Translations under genes and position numbers: made by a program | Part shown: piece after piece, positions 1 through 8,571 of the stretch | How positions within the stretch are numbered: position 1 is the stretch's first letter | How the letters are laid out: each line of letters begins with the position of its first letter | Notes under the pieces: model-generated | The model's input: only the letters and a program-made list of their open reading frames with translations | Databases searched by the model: none | Told to the model about the DNA's origin: nothing | Assembly: GCA_964528645.1 (NCBI GenBank) | Contig: CAZGSR010000006.1 | Span: 18,771 to 82,770 of the forward strand | Length of the DNA stretch: 64,000 bases | Source of the DNA: UBA5734 sp964528645 | GTDB lineage: Bacteria; Bacillota; Clostridia; Saccharofermentanales; UBA5734 | Reading direction: 5' to 3'

Positions 1-295
1 GCCAGAGGTCATGATCGGTTTCAAACCGGATGTAATCCTGAGTGAAGAAAAGATTGACAGGTGTCGGGATCGGAAATGGCAATCCACCCAAATGACGGAC
101 CCTGCTGGCACTGGTTGCGCCCAGTTCGTGGCTTCTTAAGATCATGCGGTGATTGTCCTGATGGCGGCGGAAATTGATGGCAAATAAGGCAATCCCGCTG
201 CCAATGACAAGAATAGCCGCCTCGGCTGGTGTCAACGAACCTGTCATAGCCAGTAGCAGACTGCTGATGATCAAAACCAGGATCAAGCCCGTCAC
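1..295 (-). CDS. Hypothetical membrane protein, 3' end cut by window edge
   Basis: Only the first 98 codons are visible; the gene runs off the left edge. The start is a GTG at 293-295 preceded by AGGAG seven bases upstream. The N-terminus holds two hydrophobic stretches (about residues 4-17 and 25-42), followed by a basic RRH segment and a polar region, as in a small two-helix membrane protein with a cytoplasmic domain. It lies 40 bp downstream of a pseudouridine synthase gene and is probably cotranscribed with the end of the pyr operon. I do not recognise a family; a YcxB-like domain is conceivable from the segment after residue 75 but is a guess. A longer open frame at 21-326 in another frame lacks this ribosome site and was set aside. 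Confidence 0.6.
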   Translation of the reverse strand, partial: MTGLILVLIISSLLLAMTGSLTPAEAAILVIGSGIALFAINFRRHQDNHRMILRSHELGATSASRVRHLGGLPFPIPTPVNLFFTQDYIRFETDHDLW

Positions 296-335
296 ACCGG
301 TGCTCCTTTCTCATCTTTTGGATCAAACGATTGTA

Positions 336-1130
336 TCATAACTTTCCAGTTGCTCCCAGAACTTCTGTGACTGATTTGAACAGAGTCCAAGGTTCCTGAT
401 TGGGGGGTGGCAGCTGAAAGATCAGCCGCTGCTGGGTCAGAGGATGCAGCAGCGAAACTTGAGCGGCTTGCAGCGCGATCTGCCCTGGCTTGCCTTCAAG
501 GAACTGGCTTGCGTATTTGACATCATTGATGATGGGACACCCGAGATGGGATAGCTGGACACGGATCTGATGATGTCGTCCGGTCATCAGTTCGACGGTC
601 AGCCAGGCTAGATCTTGCCCTTTCCAGGTGATTCGGTCTGCAATCCAGAAAAACAGGCGGGCAGTTTTTTTATCTTTGACTGAATCCTGGGCGACTGCGA
701 CCCGGCTGATATTTTGACCTGGCAGTTTGACCAGATCGTTGACCAGTTGGCCGCTAGGCTGCTGAGGAGCGGGGCTGACGAGTGCCCGGTAGGTTTTCCG
801 GAATTCACCCCGGGCCATCTGGCGCGTCAAAGCGGTCTGGGCTGCGGCCGTTTTGGCCAGGACAACAAGACCTGAGACCGGTCTGTCCAGGCGGTGAACC
901 AGGTAAAGGGTGTCACCGAGCCGGCTTCCCTGGAGCTGGTCCAGTAGATTTTCCGAGCCGGACTTGTCAGGCTGCACGGCCAGGCCAGCTGGCTTGGCAA
1001 CGACCAACATGGTTTCGTCCTCATAAACCACAGGCACAGGCAACTGGGCCGGTGATGAGTGGTTTCGTCTGCCTGTGGGTCGCGGCTGATCCCAGAAACT
1101 GGCATCAAAAGAAATTGAACCTGGCATCAT
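336..1130 (-). CDS. RluA-family pseudouridine synthase without S4 domain
   Basis: Predicted 264-residue pseudouridine synthase that would isomerise uridines in rRNA or tRNA; the target cannot be read from sequence. The catalytic motif HRLDRPVSG is at about 79-87, with Asp82 as the likely nucleophile, and the family's GRxHQIRVQL segment lies further on. There is no N-terminal S4 RNA-binding domain, unlike the RluD at 23.1-24.0 kb. The frame opens further upstream (to 1220), but the ATG at 1130 is preceded by GAAGGAT and starts 9 bp after the previous stop, so the shorter form is chosen. It closes the tail of the pyr operon. Family assignment is firm; RluC/RluA-type specificity is not. Confidence 0.85.
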   Translation of the reverse strand: MMPGSISFDASFWDQPRPTGRRNHSSPAQLPVPVVYEDETMLVVAKPAGLAVQPDKSGSENLLDQLQGSRLGDTLYLVHRLDRPVSGLVVLAKTAAAQTALTRQMARGEFRKTYRALVSPAPQQPSGQLVNDLVKLPGQNISRVAVAQDSVKDKKTARLFFWIADRITWKGQDLAWLTVELMTGRHHQIRVQLSHLGCPIINDVKYASQFLEGKPGQIALQAAQVSLLHPLTQQRLIFQLPPPNQEPWTLFKSVTEVLGATGKL

Positions 1131-1138
1131 TCGATCCT

Positions 1139-1687
1139 TCAGGCGAGCAAATACCGCTGCAAGGCCCGGCGTTTTGCCTGGGCTCCGGGCAACAGCTGTT
1201 CCAGCTGGCGATGAAAACACGGGCTGTGGTCAAAATGGATCAGATGGCATAACTCATGGATGACAATGTACTCGAGCAAATCATCCGGCAAAAGTCCTGC
1301 ACAGAGATTGATGGATATGACGCCGCTTTTGCTGCAGCTCCCCCAGCGTCTTTTCTGGCGCCGGATGACCAGTTGTGCGGGTGCCAGCCGGGGGAAGCGC
1401 TGGATGACATTGACAGCCTTTTGCCTGGTCTGGCGGCGTAAGGCAGCGATCTGATCTGGGTTCAAAGGAACCTGGACCGGAATCAGGTGGCTGTTTTCAT
1501 TCATTTTGCGTCGGATCCAGGGTTCCTTTTCCTGGACGAAGCGCTGGATGTCGGCCAGCGGCATTTTTAAACCACAACGCACTTCCAGCTGGTTGTCTGG
1601 GTGAAGCACCAGGGCCATGGTCTTGCGTTTGCTGCGGATGACTGTATAGGGAATGGTGGCATCAGGCATTAGGTCAGATTTGGCCAT
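1139..1687 (-). CDS. YgjP-type (M48/DUF45) zinc metallopeptidase
   Basis: Predicted soluble zinc metallopeptidase of 182 residues. The motif IHELCH with a further His in the FDHSPCFH segment gives the usual HExxH-type zinc site, and the RRWGSCS segment before it is characteristic of the YgjP/DUF45 family. Substrates of this family are poorly known. The frame extends upstream through pyrE, so I take the ATG at 1687, which overlaps the end of pyrE by 14 bp; an ATG at 1669, just after the pyrE stop, is the alternative. Its position between pyrE and a pseudouridine synthase suggests simple cotranscription with the pyr operon rather than a role in pyrimidine synthesis. Confidence 0.8.
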   Translation of the reverse strand: MAKSDLMPDATIPYTVIRSKRKTMALVLHPDNQLEVRCGLKMPLADIQRFVQEKEPWIRRKMNENSHLIPVQVPLNPDQIAALRRQTRQKAVNVIQRFPRLAPAQLVIRRQKRRWGSCSKSGVISINLCAGLLPDDLLEYIVIHELCHLIHFDHSPCFHRQLEQLLPGAQAKRRALQRYLLA

Positions 1688-2531
1688 AACCCTGGTCGAG
1701 ACATCTCTGGGCACGTTCGGCGGCTTTGCCCCCCAGTTTGATTTGTTCAGCCAGAAAATCCGGGTGTTCAGCCAAAAACCGGACCATGTACTGGTGCGGA
1801 TCCTGCATGAAACGATTGACCTGCTCCGTTTGGGCCTGTGATAACAATCCAGCCGAGGTGGCCTGTTCAAACAGATCCAGATCGATTTTTGCCAGTGCGG
1901 TTAACTCAACACCTGCCTGCTGCAGAATTTCCCGGCCCCCCTGGTCACGGTCGACCACGACCGCTGTGTCCGTGATTGATCCACCCAGACGAGCGATGGC
2001 AGGCAGCCAGGCTCTGGTATAACTGGATGCCTCGGTCACCAGGTCAGCGACATGCAGGAATGTCTGTCCCTTCAGGTCATTGTCAGTCAGTTCGCGCACG
2101 GACTGGAAATTCTGGTCGCTCCAGTAAGCTCTGCCATCCTTGAGAATGGCGACATGTGGTTTGCCTGTCCGTGCGGCCACCGCAACGGAAAAGAAGAAAT
2201 CCCTTCTTTCACCACCGGACACAACATCAAAATCGAAGGTGGAAACGGCATCGACCAACTGGTCGATGACTGCCTTGAAAACAGGCTGTTGCTGGTAATG
2301 CTCCAGAATCACGGTGGCGAGCATGCCAGGCAATTCAAGAGGCGTCTGGACTGCCTGTTCGATCAGGGTCAGTAGCTGGTTGGCCTGGGCTTCACTGCCA
2401 TACAGGAAATGTGTGTTGATATAATAGGGCCCCAGGGTGCCGGATGTATACCAGAATGGCTGGTCAGCCGGACTGACCCGGATGGCCATGGTATCGAACA
2501 AAGCTTTGACGATGGATTGATCTTGTTTCAC
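1674..2531 (-). CDS. pyrE: Orotate phosphoribosyltransferase-like protein, long clostridial form
   Basis: Likely converts orotate and PRPP to OMP. At 285 residues it is longer than the roughly 210-residue usual OPRT. An N-terminal SGTLGPYYINT segment and the VVVDRDQGG hood segment (about 191-199) are OPRT-like. The region where the PRPP loop should lie reads HVADLVTEASS (about 160-170) instead of the classical VEDVxTTGxS, and SGGERRDFFF (105-114) replaces the usual upstream stretch. From memory, related clostridial proteins beside pyrD share these variants. GTG at 2531 is chosen because GGAGG lies nine bases upstream; the longer open frame would place that SD inside the gene. Last of the pyr genes, so a role in the pathway is inferred from motif and context together. 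Confidence 0.75.
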   Translation of the reverse strand: MKQDQSIVKALFDTMAIRVSPADQPFWYTSGTLGPYYINTHFLYGSEAQANQLLTLIEQAVQTPLELPGMLATVILEHYQQQPVFKAVIDQLVDAVSTFDFDVVSGGERRDFFFSVAVAARTGKPHVAILKDGRAYWSDQNFQSVRELTDNDLKGQTFLHVADLVTEASSYTRAWLPAIARLGGSITDTAVVVDRDQGGREILQQAGVELTALAKIDLDLFEQATSAGLLSQAQTEQVNRFMQDPHQYMVRFLAEHPDFLAEQIKLGGKAAERAQRCLDQGYGQI

Positions 2532-2571
2532 GAAATAATTCCTCCCCAAAAGTCCTGATGCATTCAGGATA

Positions 2572-3486
2572 TCATGACCAGGGTTGCAGCAGCCCCGTGT
2601 ATTGGCTCAATTGATCCATCTTTTCAGACAGGGCGATCGACTCCATTTCAGTAATGACATCATGACAGGCTGTCGGTCTGATGAGATTGGCGGTTCCAAC
2701 CTGGATCGCAGAGGCTCCGGCGAGCATGAATTCGATCGCATCTTCACCATTCATGATACCGCCCATGCCGATGATCGGGATCCGGACAGCCCGATAGACA
2801 TCCCAGACCATCCGCAGGGCAACGGGTTTGACGGCGGGACCGGACAAGCCTCCTGTGTTGTTGCGCAAAACGGGGCGGCGTGTCTTGCGATCGATTGCCA
2901 GTCCCAGCAGCGTATTGATCAGGCTCACCGCATCCGCGCCAGCGGCTTCAGCAGCCATTGCCATGTCGGCGATGCTGGTGACATTGGGTGTCAGCTTGAC
3001 CCAGAGCGGTTTGTGGGTCTTGGACCGGACCGCACGGACCACTTCTTCGATCATGGGCGCTGAACTGCCAAAAGCCATGCAACCTTTGCTGACATTGGGA
3101 CAGGACAGGTTCAGTTCGATCCCGTCGACATCGGTGGCATCCAAATGTTCGGCCATGGTGACGTTTTCTTCCAGCGAATGGCCAGCAATATTGGCAATGA
3201 TCGTGGTGCCAAGGCTTTTCATGAAAGGAAGTTCAGTGGCAATGAACGCCTGCAGGCCAGGATTTTGCAAACCGACACTGTTTAACAGGCCACCTGACGT
3301 CTCAGCCACCCGGGGTGGATCATTCCCCAGGCGAGGATTCAGGGTCAGGCCTTTGGAGCTGATCGCGCCCAGTTCAGACAAGTCGTTCCACTGCTGCATT
3401 TCCCGGCCGAAACCGAAAGTTCCAGAGGCAGCTATGACAGGGTTTTTCAGAGTCAAAGACCCGATTTGGATAGCCAGGTTCACCAT
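2572..3486 (-). CDS. pyrD: Dihydroorotate dehydrogenase, type 1B catalytic subunit
   Basis: FMN enzyme that oxidises dihydroorotate to orotate, passing electrons through PyrK to NAD. The 304-residue protein has the TIM-barrel signatures ASGTFGFG near residue 20, SSKGLT near 43, and SCPNV with the likely catalytic Cys129. Near the C-terminus are GMGGI and an AGASAIQVGTA segment that fit the phosphate-binding end of the barrel. ATG at 3486 is chosen because GGAGG sits seven bases upstream; it overlaps the pyrK stop by 7 bp in the string ATGGTGA, suggesting translational coupling. Adjacent pyrK is the defining partner of type 1B enzymes and supports NAD as the acceptor. Confidence 0.95.
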   Translation of the reverse strand: MVNLAIQIGSLTLKNPVIAASGTFGFGREMQQWNDLSELGAISSKGLTLNPRLGNDPPRVAETSGGLLNSVGLQNPGLQAFIATELPFMKSLGTTIIANIAGHSLEENVTMAEHLDATDVDGIELNLSCPNVSKGCMAFGSSAPMIEEVVRAVRSKTHKPLWVKLTPNVTSIADMAMAAEAAGADAVSLINTLLGLAIDRKTRRPVLRNNTGGLSGPAVKPVALRMVWDVYRAVRIPIIGMGGIMNGEDAIEFMLAGASAIQVGTANLIRPTACHDVITEMESIALSEKMDQLSQYTGLLQPWS

Positions 3487-4268
3487 ACGACAGCCTCCGC
3501 CGGAAAGACAGGTCCTTCGACACAACAGCGCTGATGACTGATCTCCCCTGTTTCTTGTTCCTTGATTTTACAGACACAGACGAGACAGATGCCAATTCCA
3601 CAGCCCATGCGTTCCTCGAGGGAGACCTGGCAGGGCAAACCAGCCTGAGCTGACCGTTCCGCCACCGCCTGCATCATGATTTTGGGGCCACAGGTCAGGA
3701 CGACTGTTCCTTCCACTGGATCGAGATCCGCCAGGACTCTATCCAGCGCCATGGCTGCATGACCATCAACATCCATACCGCCTGTGTCCGAGGCAAAAAC
3801 GGATTGGTTGGCAATGTGGCGGAATTCATCGATGAGGATGGCGTCTTGAGGGCTGCGATAACCGCAGACTGCTACCGTTTCGATGCCGGCTGCCCGGCAA
3901 TGCTCCTGGACAAAATACAGCGGGAACACGCCTGTTCCGCCGCCGACCGTGATGACACGGCGGTAGCCAGCCAGATCAAAGCCATGACCCAGGGGACCCA
4001 GGACAGAAACAGTAAAACCAGATTTCAGCTCCTTAAGCTCCAGCGTTCCTTTCCCTTTGACCTGGATGCCGATCTGGAACGTGCCGGCAATCCGGTCGAC
4101 TGACAGGATGCCAAAGGGCCGGCGCAGGAATTGCTGGCAGGATACATTGACAAACTGGCCTGGCAGCGCGGCTCGGCTGATAGCCTCCCCCTCTAACGTC
4201 AGGACGAAAAACTGGTCGTTCAGGGGCTTGTTTTCGAGGATGGTGCATGTCCATACAATCTGCTGCAT
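3480..4268 (-). CDS. pyrK: Dihydroorotate dehydrogenase electron-transfer subunit
   Basis: Iron-sulfur flavoprotein that moves electrons from the PyrD FMN to NAD. Over 262 residues it shows a ferredoxin-reductase fold: an FAD-binding RPFGI at 50-54, a nucleotide-binding VGGGTGVFPLY around 108-118 and TCGPKIMM near 192. The C-terminal cluster has C223, C228, C231 and C248/C249, matching the C-x4-C-x2-C-xn-C pattern for a 2Fe-2S centre; C233 is an extra cysteine. It starts 11 bp after carB, with GGGGA upstream. It sits directly before pyrD with a 7-bp overlap, matching the 1:1 complex known for this enzyme. Confidence 0.95.
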   Translation of the reverse strand: MQQIVWTCTILENKPLNDQFFVLTLEGEAISRAALPGQFVNVSCQQFLRRPFGILSVDRIAGTFQIGIQVKGKGTLELKELKSGFTVSVLGPLGHGFDLAGYRRVITVGGGTGVFPLYFVQEHCRAAGIETVAVCGYRSPQDAILIDEFRHIANQSVFASDTGGMDVDGHAAMALDRVLADLDPVEGTVVLTCGPKIMMQAVAERSAQAGLPCQVSLEERMGCGIGICLVCVCKIKEQETGEISHQRCCVEGPVFPAEAVVW

Positions 4269-4279
4269 TCCAGTATCCC

Positions 4280-7200
4280 CTATTTTTTCAACATGTCGTT
4301 TTGCATCGGCATTTCATTCAATGGCAATGTGTTTTCCCTGGTCGCAGCAACAATGTCGGCAAAGACCTGGATTTCATAAGGCTTGAGATCGGCAGGTGTC
4401 ATTTCGCGCTCCAGGCATTCGACCACGGCCACCAGGGTATCCAGTGAGGTGATGGTCGCAATCCCATGCTCTATCGCGTGGCGGCGCAGGCGGAAGCCTT
4501 CCCGGTCATCATTGGAGTTTGAATTCTCCGTATTGATCAGCATCTTGACGATTCCCTGGTCGATCATGTCGACGGTGGACGGATGGCCTTCTTCTACCCG
4601 GCGTGAGATGCTGCAGGGAATGCCATACTTGTTGAGGTAATTGGCTGTGCCACCGGTACCGTAGAGCTCGAAGCCCAGGTTGTTGAGACGGCTGGCCAGC
4701 AGAACAAGATCTGGTTTGTCGCTGTCCCTGACTGTCATCAGAATGCCGGCACCTTTGGGCGGGAATTTGAAATTGGACGCGAGGATCGCCTTGTACATGG
4801 CTTCACTGTACGTTGTAGACAGACCAAGGACCTCACCGGTGCTCTTCATCTCCGGACCGAGGCTGGTGTCGACATCGTGCAGTTTTTCAAAAGAGAAAAC
4901 CGGTGCTTTGATGGCATAGACCGCTGGGTAGCGGGCGAAAAGGCCCGTGCCGTATTCAAAGTCCTTCAAGCGCGCACCCATCATGACACGAGTCGCCAGA
5001 TCGACAATCGGGATGCCGGTGACCTTGCTGATGTAAGGCACGGTCCGTGACGAACGCGGATTGACTTCGATCACATAGACGTCGTCGTTATACAGGATGA
5101 ACTGGATGTTGATCAACCCGATGACTTTGAGGGCCCGGGCCAATTTTCTCGTATGGTCGATCAGAATGTCGCGGATTCGCTCCGAAATGTAGGCCGGGAA
5201 GATCGAAATCGAGTCTCCTGAGTGGACACCAGCGCGTTCGAGGTGCTCCATGATCCCTGGAATCAGAATGTCTTCGCCATCAGAAACCGCATCGACTTCG
5301 AGCTCGACACCCATCAGGTACTTGTCGACCAGGATCGGGTTTTCCTGTTCGACAAGATTGATAATCCGCATGTATTCGATCATGTCCGTATCATTGTGGA
5401 CAATGGCCATTCCCTGGCCGCCCAGGACATAGGAGGGCCGGACGAGAACGGGATAGCCGAGGCTGGCAGCTGCTGCAAGTGCCTCATCGGCAGTGCGGAC
5501 CGTCGTGCCACTCGGCCGCTTGATCTCGCACTCCTCAAGGATGGCATCAAAGCGCTGGCGGTCTTCCGCTGCATCGACTCCATCCGCTGAGGTGCCGAAA
5601 ATGGGCAGACCCATTTCGGTCACAGCCTTGATCAGCTTGATCGCCGTCTGGCCGCCAAACTGGCAAATTGCGCCGTCCGGCTTTTCGTTCTCGATAATTG
5701 CGCGCACATCGTCTGGTGTCAGGGGTTCGAAATAGAGTCGGTCGGAGGTATCGAAATCGGTCGAAACGGTCTCTGGATTGTTGTTGGCGATGATCGCCTC
5801 ATAGCCGAGTTCGCGCAATGCCCAGACCGAGTGGACCGAGCAATAGTCGAACTCGATGCCCTGGCCGATCCGGATCGGGCCGGAACCGAGCACGAGGATC
5901 TTCTTGCGGTCGGTGCGGATGGCCTCATTCTTCATGTCAAAGGTCGAGTAGAAATACGGCGTCACGGCATCATATTCACCGGCGCATGTATCAACCATTT
6001 TATAGGTATGAACCAGGCCAAGCTCCTTGCGGCGCTGGCGGATTGTTTCTGCAGGAATCCCGCTGAGTTTGGCAATCCAGGAATCGGTGAAGGCCATGCG
6101 AACCGCCTTTGTCAGCAACGCGTCGTCGATGGTTTTCATGGCACTGATGGCCGTTTCGGTCGCAACCAGGCTTGAGAGCTTTTTCAGGAAGAATTTGTCA
6201 ATCCAAGTCCGATCATAGATCTCATCGAGCGAAAAACCACGCCGGATGCCTTCCGCGACGGCAAACAGGCGCATATCATCGGCCTGGATCATACGCGGCC
6301 AGAGATCATGGTCGGACAAATTCATCATCAGCGGTACACGCATGCCATTCAGGCCTAACTCGAGTGATCGGACGGCCTTCATCAAGGATGCCTCAAACGT
6401 GTTGGCGATCGCCATGACTTCGCCGGTGGCCTTCATCTGTGTGCCCAGAGTGCGTCGAGCCTTGACAAATTTGTCAAACGGCCATTTCGGGATCTTGGTG
6501 ACAATGTAGTCAACTGCTGGTTCAAAGCTGGCTTTGGTGGTGCCGGTGACTTCATTGGGGATTTCATCGAGGGCATAACCCACCGCGATGCGTGAGGCAA
6601 CCTTGGCGATCGGGTAGCCGGTGGCCTTGGAAGCCAGGGCTGAGCTGCGCGACAGACGGGGGTTGACTTCGATGACCGCATAGTCCACCTGGGTCGGGTG
6701 CTGGGCAAACTGGACATTGCAGCCACCGACAATCCCCAGCTCGGTAACGATTTTCAAGGCTGCCGTGCGCAGTTTCTGATATTCGAGGTCGGTCAGGGTC
6801 TGGGCTGGTGCCACGACAATCGAGTCTCCGGTGTGGACACCAACCGGATCGAAGTTCTCCATGCTGCAGATGGTGATCGCGTTGCCTTTGGCGTCGCGCA
6901 CGGCTTCGAATTCAATTTCCTTCCAGCCAGCAATGCTGCGTTCGATCAGAACCTGGTGTACCCGGCTGGCATTGAGGCCAGACACGGCAAACTGGCGCAG
7001 TGCTTTTTCGTCCGCTGCGATACCGCCACCCGTACCACCCAGGGTGAAAGCAGGCCGGACTATGACCGGATAGCCGATCTCCTCAGCCAGACGCAGGCAT
7101 TCTTCGAGGTTGTTGGCAGTACCGGATGGGATGCACGGTTCGTTGATTCGCAGCATCGCGGCACGGAACTCCTCGCGGTCCTCGCCCATCCGGATCCCTG

Positions 7201-7561
7201 CTGCCGGGGTACCCAGCATGGCTATGTTGTGCTTTTCCAGAAATCCGGATTCGGACAATTCCATCGCAAAATTCAAACCGGTCTGGCCGCCGAGGGTGGC
7301 CAGCAAGCCATCCACCTTCTCATCCAGCATAATCCTCTGGATGACATCGATTTGCAGCGGCTCCAGGTATACTTTGTCCGCCATATTGGTGTCGGTCATG
7401 ATCGTTGCCGGGTTGCTGTTGACCAGGACGACTTCGAATCCTTCAGCCTTCAGGGCGCGGCAGGCTTGGGTCCCTGCGTAATCAAACTCGGCAGCCTGGC
7501 CAATGACGATCGGTCCAGAGCCGATGACCATGATTTTATGAATGTCCGTGCGTTTGGGCAT
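4280..7561 (-). CDS. carB: Carbamoyl phosphate synthase large subunit
   Basis: Makes carbamoyl phosphate from bicarbonate, ammonia and two ATP. At 1093 residues it is close to the family's usual 1,070. The two homologous halves are both present: each starts with a GSGPIxIGQ motif (near residues 14 and 560) and contains an ATP-grasp domain. The C-terminal methylglyoxal-synthase-like domain (after about 940) is the regulatory region, normally sensing UMP or ornithine. An AAAGGAG SD precedes the ATG. The glutaminase partner carA is not next to it, either between pyrF and carB or elsewhere in this window. A candidate promoter lies in the AT-rich 59-bp gap upstream. Confidence 0.97.
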   Translation of the reverse strand: MPKRTDIHKIMVIGSGPIVIGQAAEFDYAGTQACRALKAEGFEVVLVNSNPATIMTDTNMADKVYLEPLQIDVIQRIMLDEKVDGLLATLGGQTGLNFAMELSESGFLEKHNIAMLGTPAAGIRMGEDREEFRAAMLRINEPCIPSGTANNLEECLRLAEEIGYPVIVRPAFTLGGTGGGIAADEKALRQFAVSGLNASRVHQVLIERSIAGWKEIEFEAVRDAKGNAITICSMENFDPVGVHTGDSIVVAPAQTLTDLEYQKLRTAALKIVTELGIVGGCNVQFAQHPTQVDYAVIEVNPRLSRSSALASKATGYPIAKVASRIAVGYALDEIPNEVTGTTKASFEPAVDYIVTKIPKWPFDKFVKARRTLGTQMKATGEVMAIANTFEASLMKAVRSLELGLNGMRVPLMMNLSDHDLWPRMIQADDMRLFAVAEGIRRGFSLDEIYDRTWIDKFFLKKLSSLVATETAISAMKTIDDALLTKAVRMAFTDSWIAKLSGIPAETIRQRRKELGLVHTYKMVDTCAGEYDAVTPYFYSTFDMKNEAIRTDRKKILVLGSGPIRIGQGIEFDYCSVHSVWALRELGYEAIIANNNPETVSTDFDTSDRLYFEPLTPDDVRAIIENEKPDGAICQFGGQTAIKLIKAVTEMGLPIFGTSADGVDAAEDRQRFDAILEECEIKRPSGTTVRTADEALAAAASLGYPVLVRPSYVLGGQGMAIVHNDTDMIEYMRIINLVEQENPILVDKYLMGVELEVDAVSDGEDILIPGIMEHLERAGVHSGDSISIFPAYISERIRDILIDHTRKLARALKVIGLINIQFILYNDDVYVIEVNPRSSRTVPYISKVTGIPIVDLATRVMMGARLKDFEYGTGLFARYPAVYAIKAPVFSFEKLHDVDTSLGPEMKSTGEVLGLSTTYSEAMYKAILASNFKFPPKGAGILMTVRDSDKPDLVLLASRLNNLGFELYGTGGTANYLNKYGIPCSISRRVEEGHPSTVDMIDQGIVKMLINTENSNSNDDREGFRLRRHAIEHGIATITSLDTLVAVVECLEREMTPADLKPYEIQVFADIVAATRENTLPLNEMPMQNDMLKK

Positions 7562-7599
7562 GTTAATCTCCTTTCAGGAAAAGAGCCAGAATCTGTATA

Positions 7600-7628
7600 A
7601 TTATACGTTCATGTTTATAATTATTCAA
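7600..7628 (-). promoter_or_regulatory. Candidate internal promoter before carB
   Basis: On the minus strand TTGAAT and TATAAT are separated by exactly 17 bases. The -35 overlaps the end of pyrF, and the -10 lies in the AT-rich pyrF-carB gap. It could give carB-pyrK-pyrD-pyrE expression independent of the PyrR attenuator. Activity is inferred from sequence only. Confidence 0.5.
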
Positions 7629-8571
7629 TCGCCCGTCCAGCTCTTTTTAAGGCACCGCGCAAATCGTCGCGCATGGCGAGCGCCTCTTTTCGCGTGGCCG
7701 AGGTAAACTCCTCTGCTGAAAGTCCATACTTTTTATGGGCCAGCATCAGGCTGCGCGAGGCGTTGACAATGGCACCCTGGCCATCTGGGCCAAAGCTGGC
7801 GACCGCATCTTCTGCTGTCGCACCCTGGGCGCCGTAGCCAGGCACCAGGATCAGGCTGTGAGGCATGATCTGGCGCAGTTTTTCTGCCTGGCGCGGCCAG
7901 GTGGCTCCGACGACCGCACCGACCGACGAATAACCGGACTGGCCGATTAAGTCCTGGCCCCACTCAGCAACTTTTCCAGCCATGGCTTCATAGACAGTCC
8001 TGCCATCTTCCAAAACCAGGTCCTGAAGATCGCCGGCTGAGGGATTTGAGGTCCGGACCAGGATATAGACGCCCTGGCCGCTCTTCTGGCATTGGTCAAG
8101 GAAGGGCTTGATGCCATCGATCCCGAGATATCCGTTCAAGGTGATGCAATCTGCCCCGATGAATGACTGGCTGATGGATTCTCCGAGGTTGGTCTGACCC
8201 AGGATGGCCCGGGAGTAAGCCTCGGCGGTGCTGCCGATGTCGTTGCGTTTGGCATCGGCGATAACCAGAAGGCCTTTCGACTGGGCGTAGGTGATGGTTT
8301 TCTGCAAGGCTGCTAGTCCAGATACGCCATATTGTTCGTAATAGGCAAACTGCGGTTTGACAGCCGGGATCAGATCAGACACGGCATCGATCAGCTGCTG
8401 GTTGAACCTGTACAAGGCCAGTCCTGCAGCTTCGGCAGGGTCAGCCGATTCCAATGCAGCCTGGTGACGAATGGTTGCTGGGACATAGTCAAGCATCGGG
8501 TCGAGACCCATGACGGTCGGATTGCCTGTTTCTTTGATTTTCAGAGTCAGCCGATCGGCAAAATTCACCAT
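7621..8571 (-). CDS. pyrF: Orotidine 5'-phosphate decarboxylase, long form
   Basis: Decarboxylates OMP to UMP, the last step of de novo UMP synthesis. The 316-residue protein belongs to the long OMP decarboxylase group: GLDP at 22-25 and the catalytic DAKRND at 106-111 (Asp106, Lys108, Asp111), followed by GSTAEAY. Start ATG at 8571 follows AAAGGTGG and overlaps the pyrC stop in the string ATGGTGA, the same arrangement as at pyrK-pyrD. A GTG three bases later could also serve. It sits between pyrC and carB, a slot where many Firmicutes carry carA or pyrAA. Confidence 0.95.
   Translation of the reverse strand: MVNFADRLTLKIKETGNPTVMGLDPMLDYVPATIRHQAALESADPAEAAGLALYRFNQQLIDAVSDLIPAVKPQFAYYEQYGVSGLAALQKTITYAQSKGLLVIADAKRNDIGSTAEAYSRAILGQTNLGESISQSFIGADCITLNGYLGIDGIKPFLDQCQKSGQGVYILVRTSNPSAGDLQDLVLEDGRTVYEAMAGKVAEWGQDLIGQSGYSSVGAVVGATWPRQAEKLRQIMPHSLILVPGYGAQGATAEDAVASFGPDGQGAIVNASRSLMLAHKKYGLSAEEFTSATRKEALAMRDDLRGALKRAGRAIE

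Noticed and set aside
21..326. 101-residue minus-strand ORF at the left edge
   Set aside because: It overlaps the GTG-started membrane protein (1-295) in another frame, has no SD and looks like a low-complexity shadow rather than a protein.
2828..3541. Long plus-strand ORF opposite pyrD
   Set aside because: Composition mirrors the antisense of pyrD, with no SD or motif; a shadow of a GC-rich gene.
6698..7600. 300-residue plus-strand ORF opposite carB
   Set aside because: Antisense of the conserved carB; no family features and no SD.
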